A stretch of 49,525 nucleotides of DNA from Mycobacterium sp. 852013-51886_SCH5428379. Its GTDB lineage: Bacteria > Actinomycetota > Actinomycetes > Mycobacteriales > Mycobacteriaceae. The notes under the pieces are model-generated. The model was given only the letters and a program-made list of their open reading frames with translations, did no database searches and was not told the origin of the DNA. The translations under genes and the position numbers were made by a program. The stretch's first letter is position 1. Every line of letters begins with the position of its first letter. Below are positions 27,521 to 35,382 of the stretch, in pieces. The stretch is taken from NCBI RefSeq assembly GCF_001665575.1, contig NZ_LZSU01000001.1, forward strand, positions 1 through 49,525, written 5' to 3'.

Positions 27521-28114
27521 ATGGCACGGGACACCCGCCGGGCGATGATTCGCACCGCGGTACAGGTCCTCCGTGAACGAGGGGCGGACGGTCTTACCGT
27601 CGAAGAGGTGCTGGCGCGCAGCTCCGCCCCGAAAGGCTCGGTGTATTACCACTTTCCGGGCGGTCGCACCGAACTGATCGACGAGGCCCTGAGCTTCGCG
27701 GGTGCGTCCATGACCGCGCTGCTCGAGCGAGCGGTCGCCGACGGACCGGAGTCGGTGCTCGGCGAGTTCGTCGGCATGTGGCGCCGGGTGCTCATCGACA
27801 GCGGATACACCGCCGGCTGCCCGGTCGTGTCCGTGGCGATCAGCGGATCGGAGAGTCCCGAGTCCGCGGCGAAGGCGCGTCAGTTCTTCACGGACTGGAC
27901 CGATGCCCTCGCCACCGCATTCGCCGCCGAGGGGATGTCGAAAGCCGTTGCCCGCCAATTGGCCACGATGTCCGTGGCGTCCATCGAGGGGGCGGTCATC
28001 CTGTGCCGGGCGCAGGCCGAGATCGCACCCCTGGAGGATGCGGTGGCTCAGCTCCGGTTGCTGTTCAACTGCCACCGGTTCATGAGAGACAACTTCGCCA
28101 TTTCTATGGAATGA
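27521..28114 (+). CDS. TetR/AcrR family transcriptional regulator
   Basis: A 197-residue repressor. The helix-turn-helix is in residues 5-50 (AMIRTAVQVLRERGADGLTVEEVLARSSAPKGSVYYHFPGGRTELIDEAL), with the typical GSVYYHF recognition helix. The C-terminal ligand domain ends in LLFNCHRFMRDNFAISME. ATG 27521 with GGGAGGG upstream is preferred. In-frame ATG 27470 falls inside the operator and lacks a ribosome site. Divergent orientation to the thioesterase gene and the shared palindrome imply autoregulation and control of that gene, probably by an acyl or lipophilic ligand. A second copy of the operator core overlaps its own stop codon (28105-28120). Confidence 0.88.
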   Translation: MARDTRRAMIRTAVQVLRERGADGLTVEEVLARSSAPKGSVYYHFPGGRTELIDEALSFAGASMTALLERAVADGPESVLGEFVGMWRRVLIDSGYTAGCPVVSVAISGSESPESAAKARQFFTDWTDALATAFAAEGMSKAVARQLATMSVASIEGAVILCRAQAEIAPLEDAVAQLRLLFNCHRFMRDNFAISME

Positions 28115-28120
28115 ACCATA
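28105..28120. promoter_or_regulatory. Palindromic operator 2 at the tetR 3' end
   Basis: TATGG (28105-28109), 6 bp, CCATA (28116-28120) repeats the operator 1 core exactly with a different spacer. The flanking C/G extends the dyad by one pair. It spans the tetR stop codon and lies 10 bp from the polA stop. Confidence 0.6.
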
Positions 28121-28129
28121 GCCGAGGCA

Positions 28130-30862
28130 TCAGTGGGCCGCCGCGTCCCAGCTGCGGCCGTAACCCACGCTGACCTCGAGCGGCACATCCAGCGGATAGG
28201 CGCCACCCATCTGGGCGCGAACCAACTGATCGAGGGCGTCGCGTTCCCCCTCGGCCACCTCGAACAGCAATTCGTCGTGAACCTGCAGCAGCATCCGCGA
28301 CGCCAGCCCCGCATCCTTGATCGCCTGGTCGACCTTGATCATCGCGACCTTGATGATGTCGGCGGCGCTGCCCTGAATCGGCGCGTTGAGGGCGGCCCGT
28401 TCGGCTGCCTCGCGGACGTTGCGATTGCTGCTGTCCAGTTCGGGCAGATACCGCCTGCGGCCGAACACCGTCGAGGTGTAACCGTCTTTGCGGGCCTGGT
28501 CGACGACGTCGCGCAGATAGTCGCGGATGCCGCCGAAGCGGGCGAAGTACTGGTCCATCTGGACCTTCGCCTCTTCGGTGGAGATCTTCAGCTGCGCGGC
28601 CAGACCGTAGGCGCTCAGGCCGTACGCCAAGCCGTAGGACATGGCCTTGACCCGGCGCCGCAGATCGGCGTTGACCTCATCGATGGGCACGTCGAACGCC
28701 CGCGAAGCGACGAACGAGTGCAGGTCCTCCCCCGTGTTGAACGCCTCGATCAGGCCGGCGTCCTGGGACAGGTGCGCCATGATGCGCATCTCGATCTGGC
28801 TGTAGTCGGCCGTCATCAGCTCGGAGTAGCCGTCGCCGACCACGAACGTGTCGCGAATTCGGCGGCCGGCCTCGGTGCGGATGGGGATGTTCTGCAGGTT
28901 CGGCTCGGTGGAGGACAGCCGGCCCGTCGCCGCGATGGTCTGGTTGAACGTGGTGTGGATCCGGCCGTCGGCGGCGGTCGACGCGAGCAGCCCGTCCACC
29001 GTGACCTTGAGCCGGGTGGCATCGCGGTGGGTCAGCAAATGCTGCAGGAACGGATGGCCCGTCTTGTCGAACAACGACTGCAGGGCATCGGCGTCGGTGG
29101 TGTAGCCGGTCTTGGTGCGCTTGGTCTTCGGCATCTCGAGTTCGTCGAACAGCACGGCCTGCAGCTGTTTGGGCGAGCCGAGGTTGATCTGCTTGCCGAT
29201 CACCTCGTAGGCGGCCTCGGCGGCGTCGCGGATCTGGTCGGCGAACTCGCTCTGCAGCTGTTCGAGCTGACCGGTGTCCACCGCGATCCCGACGTGTTCC
29301 AATTCGGCGAGCACCCGCTGGACGGGCAGCTCCATCCCGGTCAGCAGCGACGACGAATCGATGCGGGCGAGTTCCTGGTCCAGCGCGTCGGCGAGGTCGA
29401 GCACGGCGACGGCGCGCAGGATCAGCGTCTGGACGGCCTGGTCGTCCACCCCGTCGTCATTGTCGTCGAGCAGCGAGAGTTGTTGCTGCTCCGGACTTTC
29501 CGCCCGAAGTTCGCGACGCAGATACCGCAGCGACAGGTCGTCCAGGCTGAAGCTGCGCTGGCCCGGCCGCACCAGGTAGGCGGCCAGCGCGGTGTCGGAG
29601 GTGACGCCGTTGAGCGTCCAGCCGCGGCCCATCAGATCGTGCATCGCCAGCTTGGCCTCGTGCAACGCTTTCGGCGGGCCCGGATCGGCCAGCCAGGAGG
29701 CCAGCGCGGCCTCGTCCTCCGGATCGAGGGTGTTGGTGTCGATGTAGCGGCCCTCACCGTCGGCGGAGACGATCGCCAGCGCCGTCGCGTCGGCATCGTA
29801 GGCCAGGTGAGTGCCGACGACGGCCAGGCCGAATCGGCTGCCGAGGCTGTGTTCTGCCAGCCAGGCGGGCAGCTCACCCGGTTCGAGCGCCCGGCCGCGG
29901 ACGTCGAAACCGTGCTCGACCTCGGGCTCGACCGCGACCAGCGTCTCGAACAGCCGGTCCCGCAGGACGCGGAACTCGAGATCGTCGAAGAGCCGGTGGA
30001 TCTGATCTCGGTTCCACGGCTGAACGCGCAGGGTGTCCGGCGTCTGCGGCAGCGGAACATCCTTGACGAGGTCGGTGAGCTCGCGGTTGAGGATGACCGA
30101 CGACAGGTTGGCCCGCAGCGCGTCACCGACCTTGCCCTTGACCTGATCGACGTTGTCGACCAGCGCCTGCAGGGACCCGTATTCGGCGATCCACTTGGTG
30201 GCGGTCTTCTCCCCCACGCCGGGAATGCCGGGCAGGTTGTCGCTGGGGTCACCGCGCAGGGCCGCGAAGTCCGGGTACTGCGCCGGAGTCAGACCGTACT
30301 TCTCGACGACAGCCTCGGGGGTGAACCGCGTCAGCTCACTGACACCCTTGCGGGGGTACAGCACGGTCACCGAATCGCTGACCAGCTGCAGCGCGTCCCG
30401 GTCCCCGGTGACGACCAGCACGCGGTACTCCTCGTGCTCGGCCTGGGTGGCGAGGGTCGCGATGATGTCGTCGGCTTCGAAACCGGCCTCGGCCAGCACG
30501 GTGATCCCGAGCGCGGCCAACACCTCTTTGGTGATGTCGATCTGTCCGCGGAACTCGTCCGGCGTCGCCGACCGACCCGCCTTGTACTCGGGATACTTGT
30601 CGACGCGGAAGGTCTTGCGGGAGACGTCGAAGGCGGCGGCGACGTGGGTCGGCTGCTCGTCGCGCAGCAGGTTGATCAACATGGCGGTGAACCCGTACAC
30701 CGCGTTGGTGGTCAAGCCGCCCTGGGTTTTGAAGTTCTCCGCGGGCAGGGCATAGAAGGCGCGGTAGGCCAGCGAGTTGCCATCCAGCAGCATCAGCGTC
30801 GGCTTGTCATCCTTCTTCCCCGACGCTGACTTCTTGGCGGTGGTTGAACTGGCTGGGCTCAC
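28130..30862 (-). CDS. polA: DNA polymerase I
   Basis: A 910-residue repair and Okazaki-fragment polymerase. The N-terminal 5' nuclease domain has MLLDGNSLAYRAFYALP, EADDIIATLA and the helical-hairpin GIPGVGEKTA. The middle 3'-5' exonuclease-like domain lacks the catalytic Asp/Glu set, as known for mycobacterial PolA, so no proofreading is expected. The polymerase domain has motif A DYSQIEMRIMAHLS, motif B RRRVKAMSYGLAYGL and motif C QVHDELLFEV. GTG 30862 (VSPASSTTAKK) is preferred to the first in-frame ATG at 30892 because that ATG lies in the damage promoter and TAGAGT ends 7 nt before GTG 30862; GAGGG may also serve as ribosome site. Confidence 0.96.
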   Translation of the reverse strand: MSPASSTTAKKSASGKKDDKPTLMLLDGNSLAYRAFYALPAENFKTQGGLTTNAVYGFTAMLINLLRDEQPTHVAAAFDVSRKTFRVDKYPEYKAGRSATPDEFRGQIDITKEVLAALGITVLAEAGFEADDIIATLATQAEHEEYRVLVVTGDRDALQLVSDSVTVLYPRKGVSELTRFTPEAVVEKYGLTPAQYPDFAALRGDPSDNLPGIPGVGEKTATKWIAEYGSLQALVDNVDQVKGKVGDALRANLSSVILNRELTDLVKDVPLPQTPDTLRVQPWNRDQIHRLFDDLEFRVLRDRLFETLVAVEPEVEHGFDVRGRALEPGELPAWLAEHSLGSRFGLAVVGTHLAYDADATALAIVSADGEGRYIDTNTLDPEDEAALASWLADPGPPKALHEAKLAMHDLMGRGWTLNGVTSDTALAAYLVRPGQRSFSLDDLSLRYLRRELRAESPEQQQLSLLDDNDDGVDDQAVQTLILRAVAVLDLADALDQELARIDSSSLLTGMELPVQRVLAELEHVGIAVDTGQLEQLQSEFADQIRDAAEAAYEVIGKQINLGSPKQLQAVLFDELEMPKTKRTKTGYTTDADALQSLFDKTGHPFLQHLLTHRDATRLKVTVDGLLASTAADGRIHTTFNQTIAATGRLSSTEPNLQNIPIRTEAGRRIRDTFVVGDGYSELMTADYSQIEMRIMAHLSQDAGLIEAFNTGEDLHSFVASRAFDVPIDEVNADLRRRVKAMSYGLAYGLSAYGLAAQLKISTEEAKVQMDQYFARFGGIRDYLRDVVDQARKDGYTSTVFGRRRYLPELDSSNRNVREAAERAALNAPIQGSAADIIKVAMIKVDQAIKDAGLASRMLLQVHDELLFEVAEGERDALDQLVRAQMGGAYPLDVPLEVSVGYGRSWDAAAH

Positions 30863-30869
30863 GGCCCTC

Positions 30870-30892
30870 ACTCTATTCATCGACTCCGACAC
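30870..30892 (-). promoter_or_regulatory. RecA-independent (PafBC-type) DNA-damage promoter of polA
   Basis: The minus strand reads GTGTCGGAG (30892-30884), exactly 8 bp, then TAGAGT (30875-30870). Seven of nine bases match TTGTCRGTG, and the spacing and -10 match exactly. The -10 ends 7 nt before GTG 30862. Confidence 0.68.
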
Positions 30893-30924
30893 GCAGGTGT
30901 CCGCGGGCCAGAGCGCCTCCCGGT

Positions 30925-30944
30925 AACTGGAACACGTTTCAGTT
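30925..30944. promoter_or_regulatory. KstR-type operator
   Basis: AACTGGAACACGTTTCAGTT is a 20-bp palindrome with one mispaired position. Its inner 14 bp (30928-30941) fit the published KstR motif TnnAACnnGTTnnA. It lies 16 bp upstream of the -10 of the DUF35/thiolase operon, so KstR binding would block it in the absence of sterol metabolites. Confidence 0.75.
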
Positions 30945-30960
30945 TCGCGGCGCGACTGGG

Positions 30961-30966
30961 TACGCT
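30961..30966 (+). promoter_or_regulatory. -10 hexamer (TACGCT) of the DUF35/thiolase operon
   Basis: TACGCT ends 7 nt before GTG 30974, so the mRNA is probably leaderless. The same hexamer serves cya at 44035-44040. Confidence 0.55.
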
Positions 30967-30973
30967 GACCGGC

Positions 30974-31408
30974 GTGTCAGCTTCCATACAACCGGCAGTC
31001 GAGGGCTGGTTCGCCACCGACGGATCCGGCGACGCCTACCTGATCGGCGGCAAGTGCCACCAGTGCGGAACCTTCGTGTTCCCGCCGCGGGCCAACAACT
31101 GCCCCAACCCCGGCTGCGACGGCGACGACCTGGCCCAGGTTCCGCTGTCCCGCCGCGGAAAGCTGTGGAGTTACACCGAGAACCGGTATGCACCGCCGCC
31201 GCCGTACCCGTCCCCCGATCCGTTCGAACCGTTCGCCGTGGCGGCCGTCGAACTCGCCGACGAGGGTCTGATCGTGCTCGGCAAGGTGGTCGAGGGGACG
31301 CTCGCGGCCGACCTCAAAGTCGGCATGGAGATGGAACTCACCACCATGCCGCTGTTCACCGACGACGACGGTGTCGAGCGCATCGTCCACGCCTGGAGGA
31401 TCGCCTGA
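30974..31408 (+). CDS. DUF35 (Zn-ribbon/OB-fold) acyl-CoA-associated protein, Rv1628c-like
   Basis: A 144-residue partner protein. The N-terminal rubredoxin-like zinc ribbon has C28, C31, C43 and C48. The OB-fold follows, with GKLWSYTENRY, PFAVAAVELADEGLIVLGKVVEG and VGMEMELTT. DUF35 proteins form complexes with thiolase-like proteins; in sterol side-chain degradation the ChsH2 DUF35 domain and Ltp2 form an aldolase. Here the thiolase-like gene follows with a 1-nt overlap (TGATG), which supports a heteromeric complex. A KstR-type operator and a leaderless promoter precede it, pointing to sterol catabolism. Confidence 0.88.
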   Translation: MSASIQPAVEGWFATDGSGDAYLIGGKCHQCGTFVFPPRANNCPNPGCDGDDLAQVPLSRRGKLWSYTENRYAPPPPYPSPDPFEPFAVAAVELADEGLIVLGKVVEGTLAADLKVGMEMELTTMPLFTDDDGVERIVHAWRIA

Positions 31409-32643
31409 TGGCCCCTAGTACATCCCCCGAGTCGCTGCGCTCCGGCCCACCGGAACCCGTCTACATCCTCGGCGCCGGTATGCACCCCTGGGGTAAGTGG
31501 GGTCGCGACTTCACCGAATACGGTGTCGTCGCCGCCCGGGCCGCGCTGGCCGAGGCCAACCTCGACTGGCGCCAGATCCAGCTCGTCGCCGGCGCCGACA
31601 CCATCCGCAACGGCTACCCCGGCTTCGTCGCCGGAGCGACGTTCGCCCAGAAGCTGGGCTGGAACGGCGTTCCCGTCACCTCCAGCTACGCCGCATGCGC
31701 CAGTGGTTCGCAGGCGCTGCAGAGCGCGCGCGCCCAGATCCTCGCCGGCCTGTGCGACGTCGCCCTGGTCATCGGCGCCGACACCACCCCCAAGGGCTTC
31801 TTCGCGCCCGTCGGCGGGGAGCGCAAGAACGATCCCGACTGGCAGCGCTTCCACCTCATCGGCGCGACCAACACCGTCTACTTCGCGCTGCTGGCCCGCC
31901 GCCGGATGGACCTCTACGGCGCGACGCTCGAGGACTTCGCCTCGGTGAAGGTCAAGAACGCCAAGCACGGACTGGACAATCCGAACGCGCGCTACCGCAA
32001 GGAGGCCACCGTCGACGACGTACTGGCCAGCCCGGTGGTGTCGGATCCGCTCCGGTTGCTGGACATCTGCGCGACGTCCGACGGCGCGGCGGCGCTGATC
32101 GTGGCGAGCAAGTCCTTCGCCGAGAAGCACCTGGGTTCGGTGGAGGGCGTGCCGTCGGTGCGCGCGATCAGTCTGCAGTCACCGCAGTACCCGCAGCATC
32201 TGCCCGAACTGCCCGATATCGCCACCGATTCCACGGCCGTGGTGCCCGCCCCCGAGCGGGTGTTCAAGGACCAGATTCTCGATGCGGCCTACGCCGAAGC
32301 GGGTATCGGCCCCGAGGATCTGAGCCTGGCCGAGGTCTACGATCTGTCCACCGCGCTGGAGCTCGACTGGTACGAGCACCTGGGCCTGTGCGCGAAGGGT
32401 GAGGCCGAGCAGTTGCTTCGCAGCGGTGCGACGACGATCGGCGGCAAGATCCCGGTCAACGCGTCCGGCGGGCTGGCCTCCTTCGGCGAGGCCATCCCGG
32501 CCCAGGCGATCGCCCAGGTCTGCGAATTGACCTGGCAGCTCAAGGGTCAGGCCACCGGTAGGCAGGTCGAGAACGCGACGGTCGGCGTGACGGCCAATCA
32601 GGGGCTGTTCGGCCACGGTTCGTCGGTGATCGTCGCGCGCTGA
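31408..32643 (+). CDS. Thiolase-like lipid-transfer protein (Ltp/SCP-x type), Rv1627c-like
   Basis: A 411-residue thiolase-fold protein, ATG 31408 overlapping the DUF35 stop, with GGAGGA upstream. The nucleophile-region block SSYAACASGSQALQSA places a Cys at residue 97. Where degradative thiolases have the catalytic G-H-P motif this protein reads SGGLASFGEAIPA, and the C-terminal Cys loop reads NQGLFGHGS. Ordinary thiolysis is therefore unlikely. An aldolase or other C-C lyase step on a CoA-linked sterol side chain, as for Ltp2/ChsH2, is a reasonable guess. It converges on livF with 15 nt between stops. Confidence 0.85.
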   Translation: MAPSTSPESLRSGPPEPVYILGAGMHPWGKWGRDFTEYGVVAARAALAEANLDWRQIQLVAGADTIRNGYPGFVAGATFAQKLGWNGVPVTSSYAACASGSQALQSARAQILAGLCDVALVIGADTTPKGFFAPVGGERKNDPDWQRFHLIGATNTVYFALLARRRMDLYGATLEDFASVKVKNAKHGLDNPNARYRKEATVDDVLASPVVSDPLRLLDICATSDGAAALIVASKSFAEKHLGSVEGVPSVRAISLQSPQYPQHLPELPDIATDSTAVVPAPERVFKDQILDAAYAEAGIGPEDLSLAEVYDLSTALELDWYEHLGLCAKGEAEQLLRSGATTIGGKIPVNASGGLASFGEAIPAQAIAQVCELTWQLKGQATGRQVENATVGVTANQGLFGHGSSVIVAR

Positions 32644-32658
32644 GCGCTCGCCTCTCGA

Positions 32659-33405
32659 TCAGGCGACGCCGAGGTAAGCGGCGCGAATGCTGTCGTCTGC
32701 CAACAGTTCTCGGGCATCACCGGTGCGGGTGACCTCGCCGGTCTCCAGGATGTAGGCCCGGTGCGAGCGGCTCAGTGCCTGCTGGGCGTTCTGCTCGACG
32801 AGCAGCACGGTGGTGCCCGTGGCGTTGATCTCGGCGATGATCTTGAAGATCTGTGAGATCACCATGGGCGCCAGACCCATTGACGGCTCGTCGAGCAGCA
32901 GCACCTTGGGCCGCGCCATCAGCGCCCGCCCGATCGCGAGCATCTGCTGCTCGCCACCGGAGAGCGTGCCGCCCAACTGACTGCGCCGCTCGGCGAGCCG
33001 CGGAAAGGTCTCCAGCACCCAGTCGAGCCGTTCGTCGTGCTCGACCTTGGATTCGAATTTCCGCCCGTAGCAGCCCATCTCGAGGTTCTCGATGATGGTC
33101 ATACCGGGGAACACACCGCGCCCTTCCGGGGCCTGGATCAGGCCGTCGATGACCCGCTTGTGCGCCTTGACGCGGCTGATGTCCCTCCCGTCGAACCACA
33201 CCGAACCCGACGTCAACGGCAGCAGTCCCGAGATCGCCCGCATCATCGTCGTCTTGCCGGCGCCGTTGGACCCGAGCAGCGTGACGAGCTCCCCCTCGTG
33301 CACGGTCAGCGAGACCGAGTGCAACGCCTTGATCCGTCCGTAGTGCACGACGATGTCGCGCACCTCCAGCAGGACCGGTCGTGACTCGTCAGGTGATTTC
33401 GTCAT
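32659..33405 (-). CDS. livF: Branched-chain amino acid ABC transporter ATP-binding protein
   Basis: A 248-residue ATPase, the second of two in a HAAT (Liv) importer. Walker A is GSNGAGKTT, the signature LSGGEQQMLAIGRALM, Walker B KVLLLDEPSMGLAP, the H-loop region LLVEQN. The C-terminus ends AAYLGVA, as usual for LivF. Its start overlaps the livG end by 17 nt. It is the last gene of the order livK-H-M-G-F on the minus strand. Confidence 0.93.
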   Translation of the reverse strand: MTKSPDESRPVLLEVRDIVVHYGRIKALHSVSLTVHEGELVTLLGSNGAGKTTMMRAISGLLPLTSGSVWFDGRDISRVKAHKRVIDGLIQAPEGRGVFPGMTIIENLEMGCYGRKFESKVEHDERLDWVLETFPRLAERRSQLGGTLSGGEQQMLAIGRALMARPKVLLLDEPSMGLAPMVISQIFKIIAEINATGTTVLLVEQNAQQALSRSHRAYILETGEVTRTGDARELLADDSIRAAYLGVA

Positions 33406-34240
33406 CGGGCACCCCCAGATACGCGGCGATGACCTTGGGGTCCTCGCGGATTTCGGCGGGCAGGCCGTCGGCGATCTTGCGTCCGAACTCCAGCACCACG
33501 ATGCGGTCGGTCACGCCCATCACCAGGCGCATGTCGTGTTCGATCAGCAGCACGGTGTAGCCGTCGTCGCGGATCCTGCGGATCAGGTCGATCAGCGCCG
33601 ACTTCTCGCTCGGGTTGAATCCGGCGGCGGGCTCGTCGAGACACAGCAGCTTCGGCTCTGTCGCCAATGCTCGGGCGATCTCCAGCCGTCTCTGGTCGCC
33701 GTAGGACAGGTTCTTGGCCTTCTCCTCGCCGCGGTGGGCGATCCCCACGAAATGCAGGAGTGCAGCCGATCTCTCGATCGCCGACTTCTCCTCGCGGCGG
33801 TGCCGCGGTGAGCGGATCAGGGCGCCGGGCACCGAGGTGTGGTGGCGCGCGTCCGTACCCACCATGACGTTCTCCAGCGCGGTCATCTCCCCGAAAAGCC
33901 GGATGTTCTGGAACGTCCGCGCGATGCCGAGCCGGGTGATCTGGTGGCGCTTGATCCGCCCGATGGTCTGGCCGTCGAAGGTCACCGAACCGGATGTGGG
34001 TCGGTAGACGCCGGTGATGGCGTTGAAGCACGTCGTCTTGCCGGCCCCGTTGGGCCCGATCAGGCCGAGGATCTCACCGCGACGGATGTTGAACGTCACC
34101 GCGTCGAGTGCCGTCAAGCCACCGAATTTCACCGTCAGGTCGTTGGTCTGCAGCAGCACCTCGCCCTGGTCGGCCTGGATGTCGCGGTGCACGCCGGCGA
34201 TCTCGGCGACGTTCCCCTCGAACTCCTCGGGGGCGGTCAT
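33389..34240 (-). CDS. livG: Branched-chain amino acid ABC transporter ATP-binding protein
   Basis: A 283-residue ATPase of the Liv importer. Walker A is GPNGAGKTT, followed by the LivG-specific GIARTFQNIRLFGEMTALENVMVG. The signature is LSYGDQRRLEIARALAT, Walker B KLLCLDEPAAGFNP, then LLIEHDMRLVM. ATG 34240 overlaps the livM stop by 4 nt (ATGA). The N-terminus carries an extra 27 residues before the ABC domain (MTAPEEFEGNVAEIAGVHRD). The open frame runs further upstream through livM and is not coding there. Confidence 0.93.
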   Translation of the reverse strand: MTAPEEFEGNVAEIAGVHRDIQADQGEVLLQTNDLTVKFGGLTALDAVTFNIRRGEILGLIGPNGAGKTTCFNAITGVYRPTSGSVTFDGQTIGRIKRHQITRLGIARTFQNIRLFGEMTALENVMVGTDARHHTSVPGALIRSPRHRREEKSAIERSAALLHFVGIAHRGEEKAKNLSYGDQRRLEIARALATEPKLLCLDEPAAGFNPSEKSALIDLIRRIRDDGYTVLLIEHDMRLVMGVTDRIVVLEFGRKIADGLPAEIREDPKVIAAYLGVPDDEIT

Positions 34241-35382
34241 TTGACCGGCTCCGTATCCGTCGGTTGCGCGCGCAGCAGCCTGCGGGCGGCTCGGGCGTAC
34301 GTCAGCAGGTGCTGACGAGCCGGGAAGAGACCCTGCGGACGGAAGATCATCAGCACCACCAGCGCCAGGCCGAAGAACAGGTATTTCAGGTTGCCCATGT
34401 CGATGCCGAGGAAGTGCACGCCCAAGAGCCGGTTGGGCAGATAGACGATGATGAAGGCGCCGAGGATCACCCCGAGCTTGTTGCCCTGCCCGCCGAGCAC
34501 GACCGCGCACAGGAACAGCATCGAGTTGATGATGTTGAACGTCGGGGGCGCGACGTACTGGACCTGTCCCGCGTACAGGGCCCCGGACAATCCGCCGATC
34601 GCCGCGCCGATGGTGAACGCCCACAGCTTGAACTTGAAGGCGTTGACGCCCATCACTTCTGCGGCGTCTTCGTCCTCTCGCACGGCGATCCAGGCGCGGC
34701 CCACGCGGCTGCGTTCGAGGTTCCCGACCAGCAGCAGGATGCCCACGATCAGGATCAGGCCGAGCCAGAACCACCAGGTGCCGTAGTTCGCGTCGCCACC
34801 CGAATTCGACACCGAGAACACGCCTTCGGGATGTTGCTCGTTCTGCAGGAAGTGCGGGAAGGCCACCTCGTTGAGTCCGCGGGGGCCGTTGGTGATGTCG
34901 GAGAGGTTGTCGGCCAGCAGTCGGATGATCTCGCCGAAGCCCAGGGTGACGATCGCCAGGTAGTCACCGCGCAGCCGCAGTGTGGGCGTGCCGAGGATCA
35001 ACCCGCTCAACGCCGTCACCGCCATGGCCAGCGGCACACAGGACAGCCACGCCCACGGGGTGCTGAAGAATCCCGTGGGGCCCAACTTGTTCCACGGACT
35101 CTCCGGGCTGGTGAGCAGTGCCACGGTGTAGGCGCCGACCGCGTAGAACCCGACGTAGCCGAGGTCGAGCAGGCCGGCCTGTCCGACGACGACGTTGAGG
35201 CCGATCGCGATGATCGCCACCATGGCGAACTGGGCCATGGTGCCGCCGAAGCTGATTCCCGGGGTGTTGACGAACGCCGGCTTGATGAGCGGGGACAGCG
35301 CGACGCCGGCGAAGAGGATGATCCCGAACACCCATTTCTGGGCGCGGGTCAGGCCGTCCCACCAATCCATGAGTCGCGTCAT
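34237..35382 (-). CDS. livM: Branched-chain amino acid ABC transporter permease LivM
   Basis: A 381-residue membrane permease, about nine hydrophobic segments. The HAAT signature GRAWIAVREDEDAAEVMGVNAFKFKLWAF is at about 215-245. QAGLLDLGYVGFYAVGAYT and LRLRGDYLAIVTLGFGEIIRLL are also typical of LivM. It forms the channel with LivH. ATG 35382 overlaps the livH stop (ATGA); Met5 at 35370 is an alternative. A C-terminal basic tail (RAARRLLRAQPTDTEPVK) extends past the membrane domain. Confidence 0.92.
   Translation of the reverse strand: MTRLMDWWDGLTRAQKWVFGIILFAGVALSPLIKPAFVNTPGISFGGTMAQFAMVAIIAIGLNVVVGQAGLLDLGYVGFYAVGAYTVALLTSPESPWNKLGPTGFFSTPWAWLSCVPLAMAVTALSGLILGTPTLRLRGDYLAIVTLGFGEIIRLLADNLSDITNGPRGLNEVAFPHFLQNEQHPEGVFSVSNSGGDANYGTWWFWLGLILIVGILLLVGNLERSRVGRAWIAVREDEDAAEVMGVNAFKFKLWAFTIGAAIGGLSGALYAGQVQYVAPPTFNIINSMLFLCAVVLGGQGNKLGVILGAFIIVYLPNRLLGVHFLGIDMGNLKYLFFGLALVVLMIFRPQGLFPARQHLLTYARAARRLLRAQPTDTEPVK

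Noticed and set aside
34241..34774. Upstream extension of the livG frame
   Set aside because: It overlaps livM in another frame and contains no ABC features; livG begins at the ATGA overlap.
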